From NCBI GenBank assembly GCA_018644665.1, contig JABGQA010000163.1, forward strand, positions 1 through 54,382: 54,382 nt of DNA, written 5' to 3'. Below the pieces are notes generated by a model. It had not been told where the DNA came from. It did not search any database and was given only the letters and a program-made list of their open reading frames with translations. A program made the position numbers and the translations under genes. The DNA is from Candidatus Poribacteria bacterium. Lineage in GTDB: Bacteria; Poribacteria; WGA-4E; GCA-2687025. The number at the start of each line of letters is the position of its first letter. The first letter of the stretch is position 1. This document shows, one piece after another, positions 25,191-33,747 of this stretch.

Positions 25191-26198
25191 ATGAGACAGC
25201 CAGTTCGCACCGTATGGCGAGTCTTCGCGCAGAAGACGCCCATCAACGCGCAACTCATAATCACCCGCCGGTGCAACCTGAGTTGCGGGTACTGCTTCGA
25301 ATACGACAACGAGTCCGCCCCAGTGCCGCTCGACACGCTGAAGCAGCGGATCGACGCCCTGCATCGACTCCACGTGACATCGCTGACGCTGCTTGGCGGG
25401 GAACCGCTCATGCACCCGCAACTGTGCGACGTCGTGCGCCACACGGCCCGCAAGTGCATCACGACGCTCATCACCAACGGTTTCCTTCTCACGCCCGGCA
25501 TCGTCGACGACCTCAATGAAGCCGGGCTCGACCACATGCAGATTAGCGTCGACAGCCTGATGCCCACGCCGGACATGTTCATCCAGAAGTCACTCAAGAG
25601 CCTGCGTCGACGGCTGGAGATGCTCCTGGAGCGCGCCCGATTCGCCCTGCACGTCACGACCGTGCTCTGCCCTGAGACCGTGGACGGCTTCGACGAATTC
25701 GTCGGCGAAATCGAGACGGTGGGCATCCCCGTATCCGCGGGCCTCGTGCACGACGAGGACGGCCGCATCGCCGTGCAAGGGCAGCCCTACATAGACGCCT
25801 GGTCCGACTTCCACGAACGTGGCGGTCGCTTCGCGTCCATCGAGCGTGACTACGGCGCAGCGCTGCTCAGGGGCGAAGAACCGGAGTGGCACTGTCGCGC
25901 GGGCCATCGCTACCTGTACGTCGACGAACACGGCATCCTCCAGTTCTGCGCGTCCCAGATGGGCCGCATCGATAAGCAGATCGTCGAGTGCACGCCGGAC
26001 GATCTGCGCGCGTACGGCCGCGAGAAGAAGGGCTGCGAACCTGGGTGCATCATCGGGTGCGCGTACCGGGCCTCGGTCATCGACGCCAATCCACTCCCGC
26101 TAGTACGCGACTATTTGCGCGGCGAGTTGCGCCTACGTAGGTCCACCCGCAACAGACCCTCGCATTCAGCAGATGTTCGCGACTCGGCCGAGGCGTAA
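25191..26198 (+). CDS. Radical SAM protein with SPASM/twitch-like C-terminus
   Basis: The 335-residue iron-sulfur enzyme has the radical SAM cluster motif CNLSCGYC (C28, C32, C35), the SAM-binding LLGGEPL, and a TIM-barrel core. C-terminal cysteines WHC, FCAS and CEPGCIIGC follow the pattern of an auxiliary [4Fe-4S] domain, as in SPASM or twitch peptide-modifying and glycyl-radical-activating enzymes. The fold is closest to the MoaA/NirJ/PqqE-type superfamily; the substrate is unknown. I take the ATG at 25191, which sits just before the conserved barrel; the ribosome site is poor and a GTG at 25146 is an alternative. About 100 bases downstream lies an unrecognised gene in the same orientation, with no obvious precursor peptide gene in between. 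Confidence 0.82.
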   Translation: MRQPVRTVWRVFAQKTPINAQLIITRRCNLSCGYCFEYDNESAPVPLDTLKQRIDALHRLHVTSLTLLGGEPLMHPQLCDVVRHTARKCITTLITNGFLLTPGIVDDLNEAGLDHMQISVDSLMPTPDMFIQKSLKSLRRRLEMLLERARFALHVTTVLCPETVDGFDEFVGEIETVGIPVSAGLVHDEDGRIAVQGQPYIDAWSDFHERGGRFASIERDYGAALLRGEEPEWHCRAGHRYLYVDEHGILQFCASQMGRIDKQIVECTPDDLRAYGREKKGCEPGCIIGCAYRASVIDANPLPLVRDYLRGELRLRRSTRNRPSHSADVRDSAEA

Positions 26199-26299
26199 CG
26201 CCGCGCGGCCGCCACACACGGCATCACTGACGAGGCCTCGGCGTCGGGCCGGGCACACGCGGCGCAGTGCGCCGTTCACACGGAGATACGGAGGCGGGC

Positions 26300-27274
26300 A
26301 TGCAGCCAATACGAACAGATATTGCTACGAATCTGTACATATGGACTGTCAGCGCCCTTGTCGCTTACGCGGGCGGCACCCCCGGAGGCGTTGGGGGCGC
26401 CCCAGTCGAGTATGGCGTTGCTGGCGAACTCGGCCCAATCTACCCGAGGGCGATCCGCGCAGCCGTCGAAGAGACGGAAAACGACGTGGCGCTGTCTCCC
26501 TATCCCGCGTTCCGTGCGCAGCTGATCGAACTGGTCCGGCGTCGAGCGCCGACGGCGCGCCCACTGGACGTCAACGATCATGCCGCGGCCCTGCTCGGGG
26601 GAGGCGGCCGCCTTGCCGTCGAACTGCTTCCCAATGACGTGCAGACGTTCTGGGCCTCCTGCTCGCAGGACCCGGTCTCGATCCTCCGCGCAATGGCCCT
26701 CGTCGGCCGAGTGGTCCGACGCATGGACGTGATCTTCTACATGAAGGGCAGCGACATGCGCGCGGCGTTCGACGGCAACGGGCTGGAGTCTGGGTTAGGG
26801 CTGCCCGTGGCGGAGCTTGCGATGTTCGCATACATCCCCGACGCGTCCCGAGTCGAGCCTGATTTCCAGTGCAGGTTCCTCGCCGTCTACGAGCGGTCGT
26901 ACGTCCACAGCCTGCCCAAGGACGTGGTGAACGCCACGCTGAAAGTCGGCTCCGGCGATTCCGCGCCGTTCCAGGATCCTTGGGACGAATCGGCGCCGGC
27001 CATCTCGGGTCGCATCGTGGAGGGGGACATGATCTACGGCGCCCGAGGCGTTGGCGCGGTCGGCATACACGGCGTGGCCGGCCGCAAGCGCGGCGTCCTC
27101 GGAGCGTTGCAGAAGGTGCTGTTCTTCCTACCCGACGCGATCAGTGGGATGGTCCTGCGCGACGGAGACCTGTACATCGACGCCCTCGTCGACCAGAAGA
27201 TCGAGGCATTCGAGTCCGCGGGCGAGTACGCCGTGCATCCGCGCGATGGCCGCAAATCGAGCTGGACTCGTTAG
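26300..27274 (+). CDS. Hypothetical protein
   Basis: I do not recognise this 324-residue protein. It is a solid gene: GGAGG at 26290-26294 sits five bases before the ATG, and the composition is balanced. Residues 9-35 are moderately hydrophobic and glycine-rich (IWTVSALVAYAGG), perhaps a poor signal anchor. The rest is soluble and mixed alpha/beta, with a conserved-looking MDVIFYMKGSDMRAAF segment, a FQCRFLAVYERSYVHSLPKDVV segment and a C-terminal LRDGDLYIDALVDQKI. It sits between a radical SAM gene and a lipoprotein phospholipase gene on the same strand, which may be functional linkage or chance. No catalytic motif can be assigned. Confidence 0.7.
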   Translation: MQPIRTDIATNLYIWTVSALVAYAGGTPGGVGGAPVEYGVAGELGPIYPRAIRAAVEETENDVALSPYPAFRAQLIELVRRRAPTARPLDVNDHAAALLGGGGRLAVELLPNDVQTFWASCSQDPVSILRAMALVGRVVRRMDVIFYMKGSDMRAAFDGNGLESGLGLPVAELAMFAYIPDASRVEPDFQCRFLAVYERSYVHSLPKDVVNATLKVGSGDSAPFQDPWDESAPAISGRIVEGDMIYGARGVGAVGIHGVAGRKRGVLGALQKVLFFLPDAISGMVLRDGDLYIDALVDQKIEAFESAGEYAVHPRDGRKSSWTR

Positions 27275-27460
27275 GCCCGGCACGGCCGCCGCCGCGCGCC
27301 AGCCAAGGACGGGCGGCCTGAACAAGGCCGCGTGGCCCGGACGCTCGCCGACACGCCCTGCGGTGTGCCCACGCATCGTCGACCGACGTCGTTCTTGAGG
27401 CCGCAGCGCGCATCTGCCACAATCGCGGCGTCCGACGCCCCAACACGCGGTGGATGGTGG

Positions 27461-28609
27461 ATGTCACACAGCCTCGGCCCGCTCGTCGCGCCCGTTGTCG
27501 CAGTGATCCTGATGGCCGGATGCAGCACGGCGCTGTGGCCGTGGAGCCGGGCCAAACAGCGCGACGAACCACGCCTGAACCACATCCAGGCCCTCGGCAG
27601 CCACAACAGCTACAAGCAGGCCATCGCGCCCGAACTGCTGCGCGTAATCGCGGAGCGCGACGCCGACCTTGCCCAGGAGTTGGACTACTCGCACATCGCT
27701 CTCGCTGAGCAACTCGACCTGGGTCTCCGCCAGTTGGAGATCGACATCTTCCACGACCCCGACGGTGGGCGGTATGCCAACCCGTTGGGCATGCGCATGC
27801 TGCAAGTCAGCGGGTGGAATCCTGGGCCGGATTACGACGTGGAGCAGTACATGTCGGAGCCCGGTTTCAAGGTGCTCCACGTGCAGGACATCGACTTCCG
27901 CAGCAACTGCATGACTCTCAAGCGGGCGCTGGAGGAACTCGTGGACTGGTCGGAGCAGCGCCCGGGCCACCTTCCGATCGCCATCACGATGAACGCGAAC
28001 GACTCCGCGATTCCTCTTGCTGGCTCCGTCGAGCCCCTCCCTTTTGACGCCGCCGCCTTCGATGCCCTGGACGCCGAGATACGCGCGACGCTTCCGCCAA
28101 ACATGCTCATCACGCCGGACGACGTGCGTGGCAAGGCGGAGACGCTGGAATCGGCAGTCCTGGCCGGCGCGTGGCCGCCACTCAGCAAGGCGCGCGGCAA
28201 GTTTCTGTTCGTGCTCGACGAGGGTGGGGACAAGCAGAAGGCCTATGTCGACGGTCACCCGTCGCTGCGGGGCCGCGTCCTGTTCGTCGCGGCCAGCCCG
28301 GGGACGCCCGAGGCGGCCTTCCTCATCATGAACGACCCCATTGGGGCAGGCGCCGAGATCGCACGGCTTGTGGATCTGGGGTATGTCGTGCGCACGCGCG
28401 CGGACTCCGGCACGATCGAGGCGCGGGCCGGCGACTACTCCCGGGCGGAGGCGGCGGCCGCTTCAGGAGCGCATTTCATCAGCACGGACTACTACCAAGC
28501 GGACGCCAGCATGGACACCGGCTACCGCGTTCGCCTGCCCGACGGCGTCACCACTCGGTGGAATCCGGTGACTGCCGCCGAGCACGCGAAGGGCGGACTC
28601 GCCCCATAG
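27461..28609 (+). CDS. Lipoprotein Ca2+-dependent phosphoinositide phospholipase C-like protein
   Basis: The 382-residue protein begins with a lipoprotein signal peptide whose lipobox LMAGC puts the lipidated cysteine at residue 21, so it is anchored in an outer or cytoplasmic membrane leaflet. The mature part matches the bacterial Ca2+-dependent PI-PLC family (TIM barrel). It has GSHNSYK near residue 47 with the catalytic-type histidine, QLEIDIFHDPDG with acidic metal ligands, VLHVQDIDF, and C-terminal GAHFISTDYY. The presumed reaction is hydrolysis of a phosphodiester in inositol phospholipids or related glycerophosphodiesters. The ATG at 27461 is chosen because it gives the lipoprotein signal directly; a longer frame from 27332 adds Arg/Pro-rich sequence. 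It ends ten bases from the convergent stop of the dockerin/cohesin protein gene. Confidence 0.85.
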   Translation: MSHSLGPLVAPVVAVILMAGCSTALWPWSRAKQRDEPRLNHIQALGSHNSYKQAIAPELLRVIAERDADLAQELDYSHIALAEQLDLGLRQLEIDIFHDPDGGRYANPLGMRMLQVSGWNPGPDYDVEQYMSEPGFKVLHVQDIDFRSNCMTLKRALEELVDWSEQRPGHLPIAITMNANDSAIPLAGSVEPLPFDAAAFDALDAEIRATLPPNMLITPDDVRGKAETLESAVLAGAWPPLSKARGKFLFVLDEGGDKQKAYVDGHPSLRGRVLFVAASPGTPEAAFLIMNDPIGAGAEIARLVDLGYVVRTRADSGTIEARAGDYSRAEAAAASGAHFISTDYYQADASMDTGYRVRLPDGVTTRWNPVTAAEHAKGGLAP

Positions 28610-28619
28610 CACCATATCG

Positions 28620-31600
28620 CTACTTCAGGACGACGAATCGCCGCATCTCGGTGTAGGCGCCCGCTTCGATGGCGTACACGTACGTGCCGCTCGCCACGCG
28701 CTCGCCCAACGCGTTGCGCCCGTCCCAGTAGGCGGCCCCGTCGCGCGCGACATAGTGACCCGCCGATCGACGGCCGAGATCCAACACCCGCACGACCCCG
28801 CCCGACGTGTCGTAGATGTGGATCGTCACGTCGGCGGCGTCCCCGAGCTGGAACGGAATCCACGTCTCGGGATTGAACGGGTTGGGGTAGTTCTGGTAGA
28901 GACGCGACGTCTGCGGCGCCACTGCGGCCGCGAGTGATGTTGCGTCCACCGTCGGCAGCGCGCGGCGTCGAATCCCTTGAGCGTCCGCCGTAATCACCCG
29001 CTCTACCCGCAACGCGTCCTGGAGTCGGTAGTCGTCGGCCTTCACGTGGAACGCGAGGCGCGCGTACGGGGCGCCTTCGGGCGCGTCCCCCGAGGACATG
29101 CGCGCGAACGCTATACCGACCTGACCAGGCCGCGACTGGTCGATAACCCGGAATGCCTCCGGAAGCGCGTCACCGGCCGTGGCGTCCGCAAGCTCCAGCA
29201 CGGCGGGATCGTATGACAGCGAGAACTGCACGCCACTCGCAGCCGCGCCTGCCGTCGGGGCCAGGGTCACATCCAGTACGTCCCGCGACGGGCGCGCGTA
29301 CGTGACGCTCACGGGCGTCGGCTGTGTCGGCGCGGCGAAGATATCCTCCGCCACCGGCAGAAGCACGCCACCGATGAATCCCTGCGCCGCGAGCACGAGG
29401 TCCGAGATGTCGACGGAGCCGTCGTCCGTAATGTCCGTGACGGCGACTTCGACGCCGACCTCAACCGTCGTGCCGAACGCCTGCGCGACGAGGATGATGT
29501 CGATGATGTCGTTGGCGCCATCGTCGTTTAGATCGGTGGCTTCGCGGCCGGCTCGTCTCGCGGCCTCCTCGGCGCGCGCTGCGGCTTCCTCCGCCCGTTC
29601 CGCGGCAGCCAGGGCGGCATCCGCCGCCGCCTGCGCTGCTGCGCTGCTGCGCTTCGCTGCCCTCTCAACCGCCTTCGCTGCCTGTGCCGCAGCCTTGGTG
29701 GCTTCCTGGGCCGCGCGCTTCGCTGCCCTCGCGGCCTCGCGGGCGGACTTCTGAGCGTCCTTCGGCGTCTGCGTAGCCGCCTCGTCGGCGTGGAGTTCCG
29801 CCTCCAGGACGTCCGTCTCGATGGACAGCGAGAGACCATCCAACGCGACGTCGAGCGTCTGCGCGAGGTTCCCATCTGCCCAGTCCGCCAGTTCGTCGAA
29901 CGCGGCGCCCGCTCCATCTGCCGCGATGCCCGTGGCCGCCGCCAGGAGTATGTCCGCGAGCGAATTCGTCGCGTCAGCGGTAGCGGCCGCTTCCTCGGCG
30001 AGGAAGTCGAGGCCGTCGGCCGCCTCCCCGGCCAGATCGAGAGCGATCTCGATGACGTCCTCCACGAGGAGCGCGATATCTTCGGCTTCCGCGAGTTCGG
30101 CCTCTGCGGCGCGCCGCTGGCCGACGCTTCCGGTCTCCGCGCGAGCGCGCGCTGCCGCGGCGGCCACCGCGCTGCCCTCCGCAAGCTCCTCGACGCTGTC
30201 CTTGAGCGCCAGCGTCAGATCGATGACGGCTCCCAGCGCGTCGACGGCGGCTCCCACAGCGCCAGCGCCAGCCGAGCGCAGCGCGGGGTCGTTGGTGTCC
30301 TGTAGGCCCGCCAGCGATTCGGCCGCGCCTTCGACGGCGTCTACCGCGCGGCCGGCAGCGCGGTCGGCGTTGCGGATGGCGACTTCAAGACTGCGAGGCA
30401 GGTCCGCCGAGTCAACGTCCGCGAGCGCGTCCAGGTCGGCGATGATGTCGTCGATCGCCTCTGCAGCCGCGTCAGCGTCCTCGACGGCGTTGTCCGCCAG
30501 CTCGATGGGATCGAACCCGCCGCCGTTCAGGGCGTCCTCGATCTCCGCGAGGATGTCGTCCGCGTCGAACACAAGATCTTCCGCGACGCTCAGCCGATTC
30601 AGCGTGATCGCCGCCTCCGCGTCCGCCAGCAACGACTCAAACTCAGCGACCAGGTCAACGGGTGGCTCGACGCCCGCCTCCGTGAACTCCGCGAGGACGT
30701 CTCCCATGTCCTCGACGATGTAGGCGATTTCCTCGCGCGCGTCCAACTCGCGTTCGAGCGTCTCCGCGATCGCGTCGGCGTCCGCTAGAAGCGCCTCGGC
30801 TGCCGCCACGTCGCCCGCGTCGAACGCCGTTCCCGCTTCGTCAACTGTCAGCAGCAACAGGTCCGTGAGACGGTCGTTCGCGATCTGTAGGCCCGGCGCG
30901 TCGATCTGATCGGACAGTTCGGCCAGGCGCTCCTGGGCCTTCGCGAGACCCTTGCCGGTCTTGTCCTTGTCCAACCCGGGCGGGGTGTTGTCGTTGCCGT
31001 TTCCATTCCCGTTGCCGTTGTTGGAATCTCCGTCGTCCGGGTCGTCGGTTGGGGGTTCCTCGTCAACGGGTGGCTCTTCGTCTACCGGGGGCTCGTCTAC
31101 TGGCGGCTCTTCGTCCACCGGGGGCTCCCCGTCCACCGGCGGCTCGTCAACGGGCGGCTCCTCGTCCACCGGGGGTTGGTCAATTGGTGGCTCCCCATCT
31201 ACGGGCGGCTCGTCGACCGGCGGCTCTTCGTCTACCGGGGGCTCGTCAACTGGGGGCTCCCCGTCTACTGGAGGCTCGTCGACCGGCGGTTCAGTGCCCG
31301 GGTCTGTCGGCGTCACAAGGTCGACCGTCGCCGTGCGGTCGAGGATCCCGGTGAACGTCGCCTGGTAGGTGAGCACGCCGCCGGCAGAAGCGCCATCGGG
31401 CAGCACTACTTCTATCGTAAGGGCCGAGCCGACAGCGTCCGCCCGCGTCGATCCCGTGATGTCGCCCCCGACACTCACGGTCAGTTGTCGCACGGCGCCC
31501 GAGGACGAGTAGGCGTATTCGCCCGAAGCCGGCGCTGTGAACTCCCACGGCACCACCACAGACACGGGGAACTTCCCGCGGACGAACAACGCGTCCACGG

Positions 31601-31937
31601 TCGCGGTCATTGCGTACGTCTCGGTGACCGCGTACGTCTGACCCGCTTCGAGGGTGAACATGCCGGACGCGCCAACGCCGCCGCCCGTCCCGGCGCCGGT
31701 CGCCGTCTGCCCGTCGATCTCAACGTCGAGACGGTTCGTGATCTCCAAGGTGAGTGGTATCGCAAAGCCGGCGGGAAGCGCCATGAACATCGGCCCGACT
31801 TCCTGGGCCGGAGGCGTGTCGGACACGCTCACGGACTGGAAGTCCTCTATCTGCGCTCGCGCGCCGACGGTAGACAGAGCGAACAGGGCAGCGACGCAGT
31901 ACAGACTCAAGCGCCGCCACGACTTAGCCGCGTTCAT
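28620..31937 (-). CDS. Secreted dockerin/cohesin protein with PPVDE repeats and sorting-like tail
   Basis: The 1,105-residue secreted protein has a signal peptide (SLYCVAALFALSTVGARA), with GGGGGG seven bases before the ATG. A beta-rich domain spans about 30-205. Residues about 212-297 are a PPVDEPPVDGEPPVDE repeat, rigid and acidic, followed by an NGNGNGNDN run. Residues 325-800 are Ala/Asp/Glu-rich helical and likely coiled coil, ending in an Ala/Lys-rich amphipathic stretch (AAKRAAQEATKAAAQAAK). A dockerin-like pair (DLNDDGANDIIDIILVAQAF, DITDDGSVDISDLVLAAQGF) lies near 800-850, a cohesin-like domain near 870-985 (SGVQFSLSYDPAVLELADA), and the same NYPNPFNPETW...MRRFVVLK module as in the 3,702-residue protein forms the C-terminus. 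This suggests a stalk-like surface protein; the role is inferred. Confidence 0.88.
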   Translation of the reverse strand: MNAAKSWRRLSLYCVAALFALSTVGARAQIEDFQSVSVSDTPPAQEVGPMFMALPAGFAIPLTLEITNRLDVEIDGQTATGAGTGGGVGASGMFTLEAGQTYAVTETYAMTATVDALFVRGKFPVSVVVPWEFTAPASGEYAYSSSGAVRQLTVSVGGDITGSTRADAVGSALTIEVVLPDGASAGGVLTYQATFTGILDRTATVDLVTPTDPGTEPPVDEPPVDGEPPVDEPPVDEEPPVDEPPVDGEPPIDQPPVDEEPPVDEPPVDGEPPVDEEPPVDEPPVDEEPPVDEEPPTDDPDDGDSNNGNGNGNGNDNTPPGLDKDKTGKGLAKAQERLAELSDQIDAPGLQIANDRLTDLLLLTVDEAGTAFDAGDVAAAEALLADADAIAETLERELDAREEIAYIVEDMGDVLAEFTEAGVEPPVDLVAEFESLLADAEAAITLNRLSVAEDLVFDADDILAEIEDALNGGGFDPIELADNAVEDADAAAEAIDDIIADLDALADVDSADLPRSLEVAIRNADRAAGRAVDAVEGAAESLAGLQDTNDPALRSAGAGAVGAAVDALGAVIDLTLALKDSVEELAEGSAVAAAAARARAETGSVGQRRAAEAELAEAEDIALLVEDVIEIALDLAGEAADGLDFLAEEAAATADATNSLADILLAAATGIAADGAGAAFDELADWADGNLAQTLDVALDGLSLSIETDVLEAELHADEAATQTPKDAQKSAREAARAAKRAAQEATKAAAQAAKAVERAAKRSSAAAQAAADAALAAAERAEEAAARAEEAARRAGREATDLNDDGANDIIDIILVAQAFGTTVEVGVEVAVTDITDDGSVDISDLVLAAQGFIGGVLLPVAEDIFAAPTQPTPVSVTYARPSRDVLDVTLAPTAGAAASGVQFSLSYDPAVLELADATAGDALPEAFRVIDQSRPGQVGIAFARMSSGDAPEGAPYARLAFHVKADDYRLQDALRVERVITADAQGIRRRALPTVDATSLAAAVAPQTSRLYQNYPNPFNPETWIPFQLGDAADVTIHIYDTSGGVVRVLDLGRRSAGHYVARDGAAYWDGRNALGERVASGTYVYAIEAGAYTEMRRFVVLK
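31062..31296 (-). repeat. Tandem PPVDE-coding minisatellite
   Basis: Short imperfect repeats read on the minus strand as PPVDE, PPVDG and PPVDEE units, more than a dozen in a row, with single substitutions (PPIDQ, PPTDD). The DNA is a near-regular series of 15- and 18-base units, so copy number may vary by slippage. It encodes a rigid, negatively charged spacer between the N-terminal beta domain and the helical region. Confidence 0.85.
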
Positions 31938-32272
31938 GGATGTGCCCCCCGAGATACCGTCTGCCGCCTACCGACCACCCGGTCAATCTTACCACTCGGC
32001 GATAGCGACCGCCGTCCACAGCCTAACGAGGCCCCTGCGCCCGGGTTCATTCTCTGACTCGCCAGCAGCGTGCCTTGGCCACCAGCACCGTGCGCCTCGC
32101 CAACGCGGGCCAGGCCTGCAGGTCGCACCTGCGGTACGTCTGCACGGGTCCTACGCCGCGCCAGTCGGCGCGGGTCAGTGGACGGGGCGCGATATGCCTG
32201 GGGGAAGTGGAGGGAGAGCGCCAGCAGTTGCACGCCGCGCGGAGGGCGGAACGGGTCAGGTCGCGCGCGGAC
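31938..32272. other. Spacer with two stem-loops
   Basis: No gene is visible between two minus-strand genes. It should hold the promoter of the dockerin/cohesin gene. Two inverted repeats may terminate the upstream SRPBCC transcript: GCAGGT/ACCTGC (32118-32123, 32127-32132) with a three-base loop, and CCGCGCC/GGCGCGG (32156-32162, 32167-32173) with a four-base loop. Neither is followed by a T tract on the minus strand. Confidence 0.45.
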
Positions 32273-32719
32273 TCACGGCGCCGCTTCGACGTGCGCCTTC
32301 AGGCCTGCGAGCATCTGCTCCATGCCCTTGCGATACATCCGACGCACCATCACCGCGTCCATCAGGCGGCCGAGCGGTCCGAACTTCAGCGTGTAGTCAG
32401 GCGAGACAGTGACCGTGGTCGTATCGCCCTGCGAACGTAGACGGAAGGCGATGTCCGCCGTCGCGAACGGCATGTTCGAGCCGACGATACGGAACGTGAT
32501 CGCCTCGTTAGGCTCCCATTCGACTACATCCTCGTCGAGGTAGTTCCTGCCGCCGAGGTCGCAGTGTCGGCTGGAGCCGACGCCCGCCTCGACATCGCTC
32601 GTCACGCGTGAGTCGACAACGCCGGGATTCCACGCGTGGATGGACCCGATGTCCGCTAGGACATCCCAGACGGCCGCCGGGGCGGCATCAATCTGAGCTT
32701 CCGTGCTGAATGTGGCCAC
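32273..32719 (-). CDS. SRPBCC (START/polyketide cyclase-like) family protein
   Basis: This 148-residue protein has the single-domain helix-grip fold. The N-terminal strand TFSTEAQIDAAPAAVWDVLADIGSIHAWNP is the standard SRPBCC opening. WEPNEAITFRIVGSN follows, then a long C-terminal helix after LGRLMDAVMVRRMYRKGMEQML. Members bind hydrophobic ligands or act as cyclases; the ligand is unknown. The GTG at 32719 is chosen because GGAGGGG lies just upstream. It is on the same strand as, and 65 bases downstream of, the PIN-like gene. Cotranscription is likely but no functional link is evident. Confidence 0.85.
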   Translation of the reverse strand: MATFSTEAQIDAAPAAVWDVLADIGSIHAWNPGVVDSRVTSDVEAGVGSSRHCDLGGRNYLDEDVVEWEPNEAITFRIVGSNMPFATADIAFRLRSQGDTTTVTVSPDYTLKFGPLGRLMDAVMVRRMYRKGMEQMLAGLKAHVEAAP

Positions 32720-32784
32720 CGGCCCCTCCTGTGCAGATACCCGCCACGATATCTGGCGACGCGAAACCTGCCGCGCCCCGTCGA

Positions 32785-33297
32785 TTATACGGAGTCCTGC
32801 ATGAAAGCAGCGATCTGGCGTGTGATTTCGCGCGCGCTGCCGTCGAAGCGGAGAGGGACCTCCGTGAGCGCGCCGCGCGGGCCGCCGGTGCGTAGGATGA
32901 GAGAGCCGTCGGTCTCGAAGAGGAGCTTCATTGCTTGGAGTGGATCGCCGGACCGCGCGAAGCCGGTCATCACCCGAACGGCTAGGAGTTGCGCCTCCGC
33001 GCCCATCAACTGCGGGAAGTACCCGAGCCCGGGCCCGTCCTGCACCGGGAACCGCCACTCCTCGACGAAGTCGTGGTCCTGCGTGAGCAGCACGCGCGCC
33101 CGGCGGCGCGCCCAATCCCAGTTGTGCGCATCGGGCTTCTTCACCAACCCGACCTCCTGCACGGTTGTGATCGAGCACCCGTGCCCTCGGAGCGCCTTTA
33201 CCAGGGACAGACTGAAGTTCTCGTCAGCGAGGAAGCTGGCGGGTCGGCGGACCTCGTCCGCGACGTCGGCGGCGATTGTGCGATCAGTTGGTCTCAC
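32785..33297 (-). CDS. DUF5615-type PIN-like protein with C-terminal extension
   Basis: This is a protein of up to 170 residues. The first 90 match the DUF5615/Mut7-C PIN-like fold: FLADENFSLSLVKALRGHG with the first acidic residues, TTVQEVGL, and ARRRARVLLTQDHDF with the second acidic cluster. The family is thought to be nuclease-like and is often the toxin half of a toxin-antitoxin pair with a DUF433 antitoxin. No such partner is adjacent here. About 80 further residues (GYFPQLMGAEAQLLAVRV onward) follow, longer than a typical member. The start is uncertain: the GTG at 33297 is the only plausible start before the domain, and its ribosome site is weak (GGAGG is 16 bases away). It is divergent from the VOC pseudogene. 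Confidence 0.65.
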   Translation of the reverse strand: MRPTDRTIAADVADEVRRPASFLADENFSLSLVKALRGHGCSITTVQEVGLVKKPDAHNWDWARRRARVLLTQDHDFVEEWRFPVQDGPGLGYFPQLMGAEAQLLAVRVMTGFARSGDPLQAMKLLFETDGSLILRTGGPRGALTEVPLRFDGSAREITRQIAAFMQDSV

Positions 33298-33391
33298 TGC
33301 TACTAGAGTAACCGCCTCCGCCGCGCGTGGCGACGCTTCGGCCGTATGCTGACAGGAGACAGCCCCGGTGCTCACGAAGGGAGGCGTAACG

Positions 33392-33729
33392 ATGGCGCAG
33401 ACGACAGCCTTGAGCTTCAACCATGTGGCGATCCATGTGCGCGACATGCGCAAGTCCGCGGACTGGTACATGGCGTGGGGATGCAGGAGGCCAGCGTGTC
33501 GGGGAACCACATCTTCCTGCGGCTCGCGGAGGGCTCCGTGCTGGCCCTCTTCCAGGCGTCCGACGAGGCGCAGGTCGGGTCGGGCGTGCACCACCTCGCG
33601 CTGAACCTCCCGCCACGTGAACAGGAAGCCGCGTTGGAACGCCTGCGCAACGAGGGCGTCGAGCTCAGCCGTCGCGGACCGAGTCTCAGCTTCCAGGATC
33701 CCGATGGCTACTGGATTCACTTCAGCTGA
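33392..33729 (+). pseudogene. VOC/glyoxalase-family gene with an internal frameshift
   Basis: Two overlapping frames together make one VOC (vicinal oxygen chelate) protein of about 112 residues. The first frame, from the ATG at 33392 with GGAGG seven bases upstream, gives FNHVAIHVRDMRKSADWYM and then turns to nonsense. The second frame resumes as GMQEASVSGNHIFLRLAEG and ends with LSFQDPDGYWIHFS at 33729. The break lies at about 33472-33485, exactly where family members have a WY...LGM transition, so a small deletion of non-multiple-of-three length is likely. His in FNHVAIHV and the C-terminal metal-site region are otherwise intact. It is either a recent pseudogene or a sequencing error. Confidence 0.8.
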
Positions 33730-33731
33730 GT

Positions 33732-33747
33732 CCCGGCCGACGCCGGG
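33732..33747 (+). terminator. Stem-loop after the VOC gene
   Basis: CCCGGC (33732-33737) and GCCGGG (33742-33747) pair around a CGAC loop, two bases after the VOC stop codon. The GC-rich stem fits a terminator, but no T tract follows. Confidence 0.4.

Noticed and set aside
24680..25519. Open plus-strand frame of 279 codons before and over the radical SAM gene
   Set aside because: The product is Arg/Pro/Ser-rich without family resemblance, and its second half is the wrong frame of the clearly real radical SAM gene.
31062..31296. Regular short DNA repeats as a possible CRISPR array
   Set aside because: Units are 15-18 bases without unique spacers and keep a reading frame encoding PPVDE, so this is a coding minisatellite.
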